Source: an uncultured Clostridia bacterium (GTDB lineage: Bacteria > Bacillota > Clostridia > Christensenellales > UBA3700). Taken from it: DNA of 26,944 nucleotides. The notes below the pieces were generated by a model. It made no database searches. It was not told the DNA's origin and saw nothing but the letters and a program-made list of their open reading frames with translations. The translations under genes and the position numbers were made by a program. The stretch spans positions 1 to 26,944 of the forward strand of contig CAMWPK010000004.1 of assembly GCA_947176115.1 (NCBI GenBank), in the 5' to 3' direction. Below, one piece after another: positions 1 through 7,158 of the stretch. Each line of letters starts with the position of its first letter. Position 1 is the stretch's first letter.

Positions 1-6
1 GTAATA

Positions 7-375
7 TTATTTAGATTTTACGTGATTTTTTATAATTTCAAATAGCTCCGGCGTGATAACGTGCTCTATTCGGCAGGCGTTTTCTTCCGCGACTTCACTG
101 CTTGCGCCTGCGCTAACAAGCAACTTTGTGATGACGGTATGACGCTCATAGACGTCTTCTGCTTTGGCTTTTCCTTGCTCAGTAAAATCCAGCTCCCCGT
201 TCTGTCCCATGGTTATATAACCTTTTTTTACAAGCAGATTAACACCTCTAGATACGCTTGCCCGCGAATATCCAAGTTCTTCGGCTATGTTTATAGAGTG
301 GACATTCGGCTTTTTTTGTTTAAGCACAAGTATCGTTTCTAAATACATTTCTTCAGATTCTTGATACTTAACCAC
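7..375 (-). CDS. DtxR/MntR-like metal-dependent transcriptional regulator
   Basis: The protein starts with KYQESEEMYLETILVL, the typical opening of the DtxR/IdeR/MntR family. A winged helix-turn-helix follows (IAEELGYSRASVSRGVNLL, then KKGYI and a G-rich wing), and then a dimerisation segment containing ERH and the late HVITPELFEII stretch. About 122 residues is the short form without the SH3-like third domain, as in MntR. The family senses Mn(II) or Fe(II) and represses metal transport genes; which metal applies here cannot be read. I chose the GTG at 375 because GGGAGG lies six bases upstream. The in-frame ATG at 390 would put that Shine-Dalgarno sequence inside the gene. No metal transporter lies in the window, so the target is probably outside it or the regulator acts at a distance. 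Confidence 0.85.
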   Translation of the reverse strand: MVKYQESEEMYLETILVLKQKKPNVHSINIAEELGYSRASVSRGVNLLVKKGYITMGQNGELDFTEQGKAKAEDVYERHTVITKLLVSAGASSEVAEENACRIEHVITPELFEIIKNHVKSK

Positions 376-407
376 AATACACCTCCCCATACACTTATCT
401 TACTTTT

Positions 408-437
408 ATTATATATCGAGTTGATATGATTTGTAAA
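408..437 (-). promoter_or_regulatory. Putative sigma-A promoter of the DtxR-like gene
   Basis: Reading the minus strand, TTTACA (437-432) is followed 18 bases later by TATAAT (413-408), 33 bases before the GTG start. The spacer contains ATATC and GATAT arms five bases apart, a possible but weak autoregulatory operator. Confidence 0.6.
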
Positions 438-585
438 GTAGCAAAAAGTATAAATGAGAAAGTTTTTGTTTTTACGCGCCACAATCAAGCCTACGACGAG
501 CGAAACGCCGAACGTCAATAAAATGCTTATGCAATAAGTTAGTCTAAGCCAACACAAGAATTAAATATAAAGTAGCGTTGTGATT

Positions 586-1398
586 TTAGTTTTTATTCTT
601 ATCTTTAGAATCGTCTTTGAAATTGGATATTAATGAGTATAGCTCGCGTATAGTAATAGTTCCCCATTCCGATTCGTCGAGAGTGCCTCCCATATTTATA
701 TAACGCATTATAAGTTCATATTTTTGTCCGTTGATACCATATTTATCGGCTTCGTTTTGCCATTTGGAATTTTCTACGTCGGATATGACAACGCCCTTCA
801 TATTTTTATCTTCAAACTTTTGCATAAACTTCTTATTTATTTCGGCGGTCATTTTTTCGTCTTTTTCGCCAGTATCTTTACTTGCCGTGATAAGAATTGC
901 ATTGTCGTCGCGCTCAGATGAAAAATATCCGCGCAATTCGCAGGCGTCAAATATCTCTTCTACCGCCTTGTCATATGTTATACCTTCAAGTTCAAGACTG
1001 CTTAGCAACTCTTCTCCATCGCCGTTAAGCCCTTTAGCAGACGTAACTATTCCGTTCGTATTATAATTGACTTGGACGGAAGGATTTACGTCGATAACGA
1101 AATACCCACTTTGGGAAGGTAAAAACAAATCGTCGTCTGAATTTCTTGGCAAAGTTAAACAAAGTATTACAACAAGACACAGTAACAGCGCAACGGCAAC
1201 CGCCGTCACGGAAATTGCCTTGCGAGAACGAATTGACATCTCGCGTCCGCCTTGCTCCCAGGCGGGCGCAAGTTCGACGTCTTTCTCTTTGCCGTCTGCT
1301 GAAGGTGTTACGCACTTATCCCATACGGAGTTGAAATCCGAAGGAGCCGATGCGGATAAATCTTTTTTAAGTTGTTTCTCAATATCCGATTTTTTCAT
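586..1398 (-). CDS. Membrane anti-sigma factor with RsgI-like extracytoplasmic domain
   Basis: The cytoplasmic N-terminus (residues 1-60) is short and has no zinc anti-sigma His/Cys motif. A single membrane helix spans about 61-83. Outside it is an RsgI-like middle domain that opens with VIDVNPSVQV; the Asn-Pro pair at 105-106 is the position reported as the autoproteolysis site in RsgI proteins. The tail (about 210-260) carries a helical stretch ending TIRELYSLI. The gene overlaps the sigma gene by four bases (ATGA) and has a strong site, GGAGAGGGAG, so the two are translationally coupled. By family knowledge it should hold the sigma factor at the membrane until a cell-surface signal triggers proteolysis. 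There is no C-terminal carbohydrate-binding module, unlike the cellulosomal RsgI proteins, so the ligand is unknown. Confidence 0.8.
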   Translation of the reverse strand: MKKSDIEKQLKKDLSASAPSDFNSVWDKCVTPSADGKEKDVELAPAWEQGGREMSIRSRKAISVTAVAVALLLCLVVILCLTLPRNSDDDLFLPSQSGYFVIDVNPSVQVNYNTNGIVTSAKGLNGDGEELLSSLELEGITYDKAVEEIFDACELRGYFSSERDDNAILITASKDTGEKDEKMTAEINKKFMQKFEDKNMKGVVISDVENSKWQNEADKYGINGQKYELIMRYINMGGTLDESEWGTITIRELYSLISNFKDDSKDKNKN

Positions 1399-1913
1399 TG
1401 CTCCCTCTCCAAAAATTGTTTCATGCGTTCAAGCGCGGTCGAATATTTCCATGACACCGTACCGCGCGGTAGTCCTAGTACGTCCGCTATTTCTTTTGCT
1501 TTCATTCCGGCGTTACGCATTAGCACTATCTGTCTTTCGTCCTCTTGCAAAATCCGCAGAGCCGAATCTAACGTACTGCGCGTTTCCTCCCGCTCGTCTA
1601 TAGTATATCCGTCGCCCAAGTTGTCGTACTGGGAAAAATCTACGGAAATCTCACGCTTGGCAGAACGCAGATAATTTAACGATTTGTTTCTCGCAATAGT
1701 AATTATCCATGTCTTAAACCCTTTACCGCCGTAACCGTTTATGCTCTCCCAAACGGCGACGAATACGTCTTGCGTCAGTTCTTGAGCAATACTGCGATTG
1801 TGAACGATGCCAAGGCATACCGAGTAGACGATACGCGACGTTTCGCTGTAAAGATCTTCAAATGCTTTTTTATCGCGTTGAGCGATTTTCGACGCAAGTT
1901 TTTCTATTTGCAC
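1395..1913 (-). CDS. ECF-type RNA polymerase sigma factor
   Basis: At 172 residues it matches an extracytoplasmic-function sigma factor, not the longer SigI. Region 2 spans about residues 10-80 and includes AQELTQDVFVAVWESI and FKTWIITIARNKSLNYLR. Region 4 spans about 115-168 and includes LMRNAGMKAKEIADVLGLP and the recognition-helix stretch GTVSWKYSTALERMK. The start is GTG, with CGGAG nine bases upstream. It is the first gene of a sigma/anti-sigma pair that overlaps by four bases. A housekeeping-type promoter precedes it, and I saw no clear ECF autoregulatory promoter. Its regulon cannot be inferred from the window, although the RsgI-like lipoprotein next to it is an obvious candidate partner. 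Confidence 0.9.
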   Translation of the reverse strand: MQIEKLASKIAQRDKKAFEDLYSETSRIVYSVCLGIVHNRSIAQELTQDVFVAVWESINGYGGKGFKTWIITIARNKSLNYLRSAKREISVDFSQYDNLGDGYTIDEREETRSTLDSALRILQEDERQIVLMRNAGMKAKEIADVLGLPRGTVSWKYSTALERMKQFLEREQ

Positions 1914-1922
1914 GGTTACGTT

Positions 1923-2008
1923 CTCCGATAGATTTCTAAGCTAACATTTTTAATTTGCATAATTATACCATATCAATTTAATAAAATCAATCGCAAACGC
2001 TATCGGAG
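1923..2008 (-). repeat. 9-bp inverted repeat spanning the sigma promoter and covering its ribosome site
   Basis: CTCCGATAG (1923-1931) and CTATCGGAG (2000-2008) are perfect complements. The proximal arm contains the GGAG Shine-Dalgarno sequence of the sigma gene. The distal arm lies upstream of the -35 box, so only transcripts reading through from the lipoprotein gene would carry both arms. Confidence 0.6.
1962..1990 (-). promoter_or_regulatory. Sigma-A-type promoter of the sigma/anti-sigma operon
   Basis: On the minus strand TTGATT (1990-1985) is separated by 17 bases from TATAAT (1967-1962). TGG directly precedes TATAAT, an extended -10 element. Predicted transcription starts near 1955, about 40 bases before the GTG start. 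Confidence 0.7.
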
Positions 2009-2026
2009 CAACGCAACTTCATAATC

Positions 2027-3301
2027 TTAATCTATGCTACCGCGTTCTTTCTTTTCTGCAGTGATTTCGGCTCTTACTGCTTCTATAGTATCTTGCATTT
2101 GGGAAAGCACCTCTTCTTTAATTGAAGCGAAACTTTCTTCAAGCTGGCGTATTTGCGCAATTTTTTCCTCAGTTAATTCAATCACGTTTTTCATATTGTC
2201 AAGGCTGTTTTTACGCTGAGTGAGATTCTCCGCAACTTGCGAAAGGAGAGTAAACTCCGCGTCTTCGTCTAGCGCCTCAATTATTGCTTCAATCTCGTCT
2301 TGGGTAAGAACGTGCTTTGCAATATCATATTCGTCAAGAATTTTCACTGCGCTGTCTATTGCGCTTTGCGAAATCGAGGAGCCTTTTTTGCTTATATGCT
2401 TGTCAATATAGTTAAGTACGTATTCAGGCTTTACAACACCGCCCTTTTCTATAAGCGATACGTCTGTAATTTGAAGCAGTTCAACTACCGTAGCTATATC
2501 ATCGTCAGTTAATCCCGACTTCTCTATTGCATTTACTATAGAATTATATATATTTTCTAACGCCGTGTATTTCTCCCAATCGGCAAGGTATTCCTCTCCG
2601 TAAACTGTAGCTATTTCACGCTCAATCTCCTGCTTCTTAGCCGTATAGCGAGAAGAATATTCAATGCGAAGTTCTTGAGTAAAAATATCTTTGTTTTCGC
2701 TAAGCGCAGACTTGAGCGCAACTGAGAGCTCTTTGACAGTCATTGTCACGCCAATTTCGTAAGTCATAGAAGAATCGTATTCCATTACCGATTCAATAAG
2801 ACGCACTTTTTCTTCTGTCAAACTGGCAAATTTATCTGCGTTTACCTCTTTGAGTTTCTTAAGAGTAAGTTCGTCTTGCAGACGAGTTTCCATAACCGGT
2901 TCGGCTTTCTTACTGCCTTTCTGCGCGCCGGATTTTGCCTTGTTCTTCAATATTTCAATAGCTTGAGCGTCGTCTGAAATAACGGAGATTTTTACCTGAT
3001 TGTTGGTATCGTTAAGATATCCCATCTCCTCGGCAAGCGCAACGATTTTGCTCGTCGCCTCCTCAAGCGTCATTGAAGAAAAATCTTCGCCGTCAAGCAA
3101 TACGCACGCGTCGTAATTCCCTGCTTTTACGTCTACAACGTTGTCACCCAACGTAATGAGTTCGACGCTTGGATTGATGTCAAGCGTAACGAATGAGTAT
3201 GCGTTAGGATTTACCGTAGCGCCACCAAAACAAGCCGTAAAGCAACTTACAGAAGCGATTACAACTATTGCAACAATTAAACAAGCGATTACTTTTTTCA
3301 T
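2027..3301 (-). CDS. Lipoprotein with RsgI-like domain and helical C-terminal tail
   Basis: A lipoprotein signal peptide (residues 1-24) ends in FTAC; Cys20 in SVSC is an alternative. It is followed by FVTLDINPSVELITLGDNVV, the same opening as the outer domain of the neighbouring anti-sigma factor, with the Asn-Pro pair at 43-44. Similarity continues to about residue 200, where KVRLIESVMEY and VKELSVALKSAL parallel YELIMRYINM and IRELYSLISNF of the anti-sigma factor. The rest (about 200-424) is charged, probably helical, and ends in a coiled-coil-like stretch. There is no membrane helix after the signal and no sigma-binding domain. The site AAGGTGG precedes the ATG. It probably sits on the outer face of the membrane and shares a ligand or partner with the anti-sigma factor; that is inference. 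Confidence 0.75.
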   Translation of the reverse strand: MKKVIACLIVAIVVIASVSCFTACFGGATVNPNAYSFVTLDINPSVELITLGDNVVDVKAGNYDACVLLDGEDFSSMTLEEATSKIVALAEEMGYLNDTNNQVKISVISDDAQAIEILKNKAKSGAQKGSKKAEPVMETRLQDELTLKKLKEVNADKFASLTEEKVRLIESVMEYDSSMTYEIGVTMTVKELSVALKSALSENKDIFTQELRIEYSSRYTAKKQEIEREIATVYGEEYLADWEKYTALENIYNSIVNAIEKSGLTDDDIATVVELLQITDVSLIEKGGVVKPEYVLNYIDKHISKKGSSISQSAIDSAVKILDEYDIAKHVLTQDEIEAIIEALDEDAEFTLLSQVAENLTQRKNSLDNMKNVIELTEEKIAQIRQLEESFASIKEEVLSQMQDTIEAVRAEITAEKKERGSID

Positions 3302-3399
3302 AATAGTTTACCACCTTTTTGTTTTTTGTCTTTTCACTTATATAGACACTTCAAAAATCAAAAGCGTTGGTAAAATTGAAAAAATTATTAAAAAATTTT

Positions 3400-5211
3400 T
3401 TACGTCGCAAAACCCGCGTATTGCGTCATATACAAATCATAATACTTACCTTTCTTTGCAAGCAATTCGTTATGATTACCGCATTCGGCTATTTTGCCGT
3501 TGTCCATTACTACGATAATATCCGCGTCGCGTATAGTAGACAGTCTATGAGCGATAACTATGCTAGTCCTATCCTGCATAATAAGGTGCATAGCGTCTTG
3601 AATGGCTTTTTCAGTGCGAGTATCTACATTGGACGTAGCCTCGTCTAAAATTAAAATCTTGGGGTCGGCAACAAAAGCGCGAGCGATAGCTATCAACTGG
3701 CGTTGACCTTGGCTTATATTCGCGCCTGAACTTGCAAGTACGGTGTCGAAACCGTTCGACAACGCCTCTATCATATCTGTGCCCTTACTCATCTCTACCG
3801 CTTTAACTAATTCCTCTTCGGTAGCATTTTCGTTGGCGTACTTAATATTATTGCGTACCGTATCAGCGAAAAGCACGTTGTCTTGCAAGACTATAGCAAG
3901 ATTTTTTCGCAAACTTTCTCTTGAGATTTGCTCAAGATTTTGCCCGTTTATAGTTATCTCTCCGCTGTCTACGTCATAAAAACGCATTAAAAGATTTACT
4001 ACAGTCGTTTTACCACTTCCGGTAGAGCCTACTAACGCTACCTTTTTCCCAGGAGGCACGGTTAAGGAAAAATCGCTCAAGACCGGACGTCCCTCGACGT
4101 AAGAAAAGCATACGTCCTTAAACGTCACCGTAGCGTTTTCACTCTCAATCATACTCTTGCCCGTCATATCTTCGCTCTTTTCGTCCAATACGGTAAACAC
4201 CCTTTCCGCGCCGGCAATCGCCGTCTGGAGTTGTCCGTATATCTGCGCAATTTCGTTAATAGGACGACTGAACTGCTTTGCGTAGACGATAAAGGCAGAA
4301 ATTACGCCGACAGAAATAAGACCTTTGACTGAAAAATATCCGCCGAAAGCCACTATGATTACAAATCCGATATTGCCTATACAGTTCATAATCGGTCCCA
4401 TAACACCGCTAAATATGTCCGTGCGGATACCCGCTTTGGTAAGCGTATCTGAAGTATCGTTGAAGGCTTCAACAGTTTCGTCCTGATGATTGTATGCGAC
4501 TACCGAGCGGTAACCTTCAACCATCTCTTCCACCGTGCCGTTGAGCTGTCCCAACAACTTCTGGCGTTTGCGCGAATACTTACGCACTTTCTTAGAAAGT
4601 ATTTTTGTCGCAAGTACTGTAAGAATAACCGTCGCTAAACTAAGCAAGGCAAGTTGCCAGCAATACCAAAGCATAACTGACGCGGTTCCTACAATTGTCA
4701 AAGCTCCTGAAAACAATGACGGTAACGACTGCGACACAGTAGTCGAAATGTTTTCTATATCGTTGGTCATTCTACTCATTACGTCGCCGTGAGAATGGGT
4801 ATCGAGATACTTTATTGGTAAATCGATTATTTTACCAAACAACTGCTCTCTCATACGCTTCACTATACGTTGACTGAGTCGCGCGCTACATAGCCCCTGT
4901 AAAAGTTGACTGATTCCGTAAAGCGCGTATACCACAGCCATTAAAATGAGCGCATTAGCGAAATTTCCATCTTGTTCGCCCGCAATTATATCAATCGCCG
5001 TACTCTGCAAGCTCGGAGCGAAAATACCGCACAGCGTACCCAGCAATACCACGAAAAGCATTGTCACAACGACGCCTTTCTCTTTGGCAAAATACTTTAA
5101 TATACGTTTCAAGGTTTTGCCAGCATGTTCTGCGTGTTCCGCCTCGACGAATCTTGCGCCACGGTTAAATCCCGGCATATTGCGTTGTTCGACGCTCCTA
5201 TTCTCAGCCAT
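3400..5211 (-). CDS. ABC exporter half-transporter, catalytic-site subunit of a heterodimer
   Basis: This is a type IV (exporter-fold) half-transporter with six membrane helices in residues 1-330 and a nucleotide-binding domain after about 360. Walker A is GSTGSGKT (about 394-401). Walker B is ILILDEATS with the catalytic Glu present (about 522), and the switch His is present in VIAHRLSTI. The signature is altered to NISQGQRQ. The start overlaps the upstream subunit by eight bases, so the two are translationally coupled. In heterodimeric exporters such as TM287/288 and BmrCD one site is hydrolytic and one is degenerate; here this subunit's Walker motifs pair with the partner's intact LSGGQ. 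The likely substrates are drugs, peptides or lipids. Confidence 0.9.
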   Translation of the reverse strand: MAENRSVEQRNMPGFNRGARFVEAEHAEHAGKTLKRILKYFAKEKGVVVTMLFVVLLGTLCGIFAPSLQSTAIDIIAGEQDGNFANALILMAVVYALYGISQLLQGLCSARLSQRIVKRMREQLFGKIIDLPIKYLDTHSHGDVMSRMTNDIENISTTVSQSLPSLFSGALTIVGTASVMLWYCWQLALLSLATVILTVLATKILSKKVRKYSRKRQKLLGQLNGTVEEMVEGYRSVVAYNHQDETVEAFNDTSDTLTKAGIRTDIFSGVMGPIMNCIGNIGFVIIVAFGGYFSVKGLISVGVISAFIVYAKQFSRPINEIAQIYGQLQTAIAGAERVFTVLDEKSEDMTGKSMIESENATVTFKDVCFSYVEGRPVLSDFSLTVPPGKKVALVGSTGSGKTTVVNLLMRFYDVDSGEITINGQNLEQISRESLRKNLAIVLQDNVLFADTVRNNIKYANENATEEELVKAVEMSKGTDMIEALSNGFDTVLASSGANISQGQRQLIAIARAFVADPKILILDEATSNVDTRTEKAIQDAMHLIMQDRTSIVIAHRLSTIRDADIIVVMDNGKIAECGNHNELLAKKGKYYDLYMTQYAGFAT

Positions 5212-6943
5212 TCTTCTCCGCCTCCTCGCTCATTTGCGAATCGTATATATCGCGATACGTCTTGCATGACTTAAGTAAATCTTCGTGCGTTCCACACGCG
5301 CCTATAGTTCCGTTCTCCAGAATTACAATTCTGTCCGCGCTACGAACCGACGCAATACGCTGAGCTATTAAAATCTTAGTGCTATTAGATCGACTTTGTC
5401 GTAGAGCTTCGTATAGTCGCGCCTCCGTAGTCAAGTCCAACGCGCTGGTAGAATCGTCGAATATCAATATTTCCGAGTTCTTAAGTACCGCCCTAGCTAT
5501 CGCAATACGTTGCTTTTGTCCGCCTGACAAACTCATACCGCGTTCAGCAACGAGAGTATCATAGCCGTCTTTCATTCTTGATATAAAATCGTCGGCTTGC
5601 GCAATTTGCGACGCCGTCTTGACTTGCTCTATATCCGCAGTAACTCCCCACGCGATATTATCTGCAATGCTTCCGCGAAATAGTTCGCTCTTTTGCAAAG
5701 CTACGGCAATCTTATCTCTAAGTGCGGTTTGTTTATACTCCCGTACATCTACGCCGTCTACTAGCACGCTACCTTCGCTCACATCATAAAATCTTGCTAT
5801 CAAATTCACAAGCGAAGTCTTACCGCATCCCGTTGCGCCCATTATAGCGACGGTTTCGCCCTGCTTTATCGACAGATTGATATTTGATAATATTTTAACT
5901 GAGGAATTAGGATAAGAAAATGATACGTCTTTGAATTCAATCTGTCCTTTGATTTCTGTATTTCCGTCAAACTCTCCGTCGGTCAATTGCGCTTGGCTGT
6001 GCAAGATTTCTCTTACTCTCTTCCACGACGCGTAACCGCGGGATATATTCTGAAAGAGCATTACCAGCATTAAAATGCCGTTGAGCAACTGCGTAGTATA
6101 GGTAATTCCTGCCATAATATTGCCGGGCGTAGCCCCTGACCCCGAATTTATTTGATACGACCCAGACAGCAAAATCAACACAACGACTGCGTTCATAAGT
6201 ATATTCATTATGGGATTCATAAAGGCAAAAATCACCAGAACTTCAAGTTGAGTCTTTATTAAATCGTCGTTCGCCTTATTGAAACGCAATTTTTCATAGA
6301 CTTCCCGAACACAGGCTTTTATCATACGTATCCCCGAAATATCTTCTTGCATTACAGCGTTGATTTTATCAAGATGCGCCTGCAATTTGGAAAAACGCGG
6401 ATTAGCTTTCCAAAGACAGAGTGCAAGTACGCCTACGATTATGGGAAAGGCGCACAGCACTATTATACCGAATTGCGTGTTCAAACGGAACATAAAAAAA
6501 ATACTGCCGAAGGTAAGCAAGAAAGTCCTTATAAATCCTCTTACGAACGTTGCGACAAAATTCTGAACTTGAGTGATATCGTTGGTTACGCGAGTGACTA
6601 GCGAGCCGGTACCGAATTTATCGACTTGCGGAAAGGAAAAAGTCATAATCTTGCCAAAACAATCTTTGCGTATTAAATTGCCTATATTCTGACCCGATTT
6701 ATGAACGAAAACGTTGTTCAAAGACCCGCACAGCCCGCCGAACAACACAAGGCATATCATAATAATGCCCAACCTTAAGATTAAGTTAATATCGCCTACG
6801 CCGTTGTTGTTAGCTCCAAGAACGCCGTCGTCTACGATTCGTTGCATAATACTCGGTTGCAATAAATCCATTGACACTTCAGCTATCATAAACAAAGCCG
6901 CAAGTATGGCAAAAGGCAGATACGGCTTAATATATTTCCACAT
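5204..6943 (-). CDS. ABC exporter half-transporter, degenerate-site subunit of a heterodimer
   Basis: Six membrane helices (about residues 10-300) precede a nucleotide-binding domain with Walker A GATGCGKT (about 366) and an intact signature LSGGQKQR (about 469). Walker B reads ILIFDDSTSALD: the catalytic Glu is Asp. The switch His is Gln in ILIAQRIASV. Both changes mark the non-hydrolytic site of asymmetric exporters, formed with the partner's altered ISQGQ signature. I chose the ATG at 6943 because GGAAGG lies just upstream; the GTG at 6958 would swallow this site. It is the first gene of the operon, behind a consensus-like promoter at 6975-7003, and is followed by its partner with an eight-base overlap. 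Confidence 0.9.
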   Translation of the reverse strand: MWKYIKPYLPFAILAALFMIAEVSMDLLQPSIMQRIVDDGVLGANNNGVGDINLILRLGIIMICLVLFGGLCGSLNNVFVHKSGQNIGNLIRKDCFGKIMTFSFPQVDKFGTGSLVTRVTNDITQVQNFVATFVRGFIRTFLLTFGSIFFMFRLNTQFGIIVLCAFPIIVGVLALCLWKANPRFSKLQAHLDKINAVMQEDISGIRMIKACVREVYEKLRFNKANDDLIKTQLEVLVIFAFMNPIMNILMNAVVVLILLSGSYQINSGSGATPGNIMAGITYTTQLLNGILMLVMLFQNISRGYASWKRVREILHSQAQLTDGEFDGNTEIKGQIEFKDVSFSYPNSSVKILSNINLSIKQGETVAIMGATGCGKTSLVNLIARFYDVSEGSVLVDGVDVREYKQTALRDKIAVALQKSELFRGSIADNIAWGVTADIEQVKTASQIAQADDFISRMKDGYDTLVAERGMSLSGGQKQRIAIARAVLKNSEILIFDDSTSALDLTTEARLYEALRQSRSNSTKILIAQRIASVRSADRIVILENGTIGACGTHEDLLKSCKTYRDIYDSQMSEEAEKNG

Positions 6944-6974
6944 AATTTCGCCTTCCACGTTTATATACTTTTAT

Positions 6975-7003
6975 ATCTTAACTCAATAAAATTTATTTGT
7001 CAA
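6975..7003 (-). promoter_or_regulatory. Promoter of the first ABC exporter operon
   Basis: On the minus strand a perfect TTGACA (7003-6998) is followed after 17 bases by TAAGAT (6980-6975). The start codon is 31 bases further on. It faces away from the MATE promoter, so 6944-7158 is a divergent control region. Confidence 0.75.
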
Positions 7004-7050
7004 GACAGCTGAAAATTTTGTAAATTTGCTAACTGAGACATACAAATCGG

Positions 7051-7079
7051 TTGCGTTTTTTATTTGAAAATTATATAAT
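7051..7079 (+). promoter_or_regulatory. Promoter of the MATE gene
   Basis: TTGCGT (7051-7056) and a perfect TATAAT (7074-7079) are separated by 17 bases. Predicted start is near 7086, which gives a leader of about 73 bases containing the terminator at 7107-7144. Confidence 0.6.
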
Positions 7080-7106
7080 ATTGATAAGTGAGTAGCACTG
7101 CTTTTG

Positions 7107-7144
7107 TGCGTAAGTCCGGCTAAATCGGGCTTACGCATTTTTTT
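7107..7144 (+). terminator. Intrinsic terminator inside the MATE leader
   Basis: The arms TGCGTAAGTCCG (7107-7118) and CGGGCTTACGCA (7126-7137) form a 12-pair stem with one G-U pair and a seven-base loop. Seven T follow (7138-7144). No plus-strand gene lies upstream in the window, and the MATE ribosome site follows at once, so this is a candidate attenuator. Confidence 0.8.
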
Positions 7145-7158
7145 ATTAGGAGCACAAT

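Noticed and set aside
339..557. Minus-strand 72-codon frame with a hydrophobic stretch (SLVVGLIVARKNKN) between the anti-sigma and DtxR-like genes
   Set aside because: It starts with TTG, has no ribosome site, and runs through the DtxR-like promoter and into that gene. A decayed membrane-protein remnant is possible but not supportable.
1067..1603. 178-codon plus-strand frame opposite the sigma/anti-sigma genes
   Set aside because: It is a shadow of two well-supported genes; the composition is Ser/Arg-rich and no motif is seen.
2027..3301. Lipoprotein as a second anti-sigma factor
   Set aside because: It has an N-terminal lipoprotein signal and no cytoplasmic domain, so it cannot bind the sigma factor directly.
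3302..3399. Promoter or terminator between the first ABC operon and the RsgI-like lipoprotein
   Set aside because: The region is AT-rich with A/T runs and a TATATA, but no -35 partner and no GC-containing hairpin could be defended.
7088..7123. 11-codon GTG leader peptide in the MATE leader
   Set aside because: The frame stops neatly in the terminator loop, but no Shine-Dalgarno sequence precedes it and it would start almost at the transcript end. It is mentioned only within the attenuation finding.
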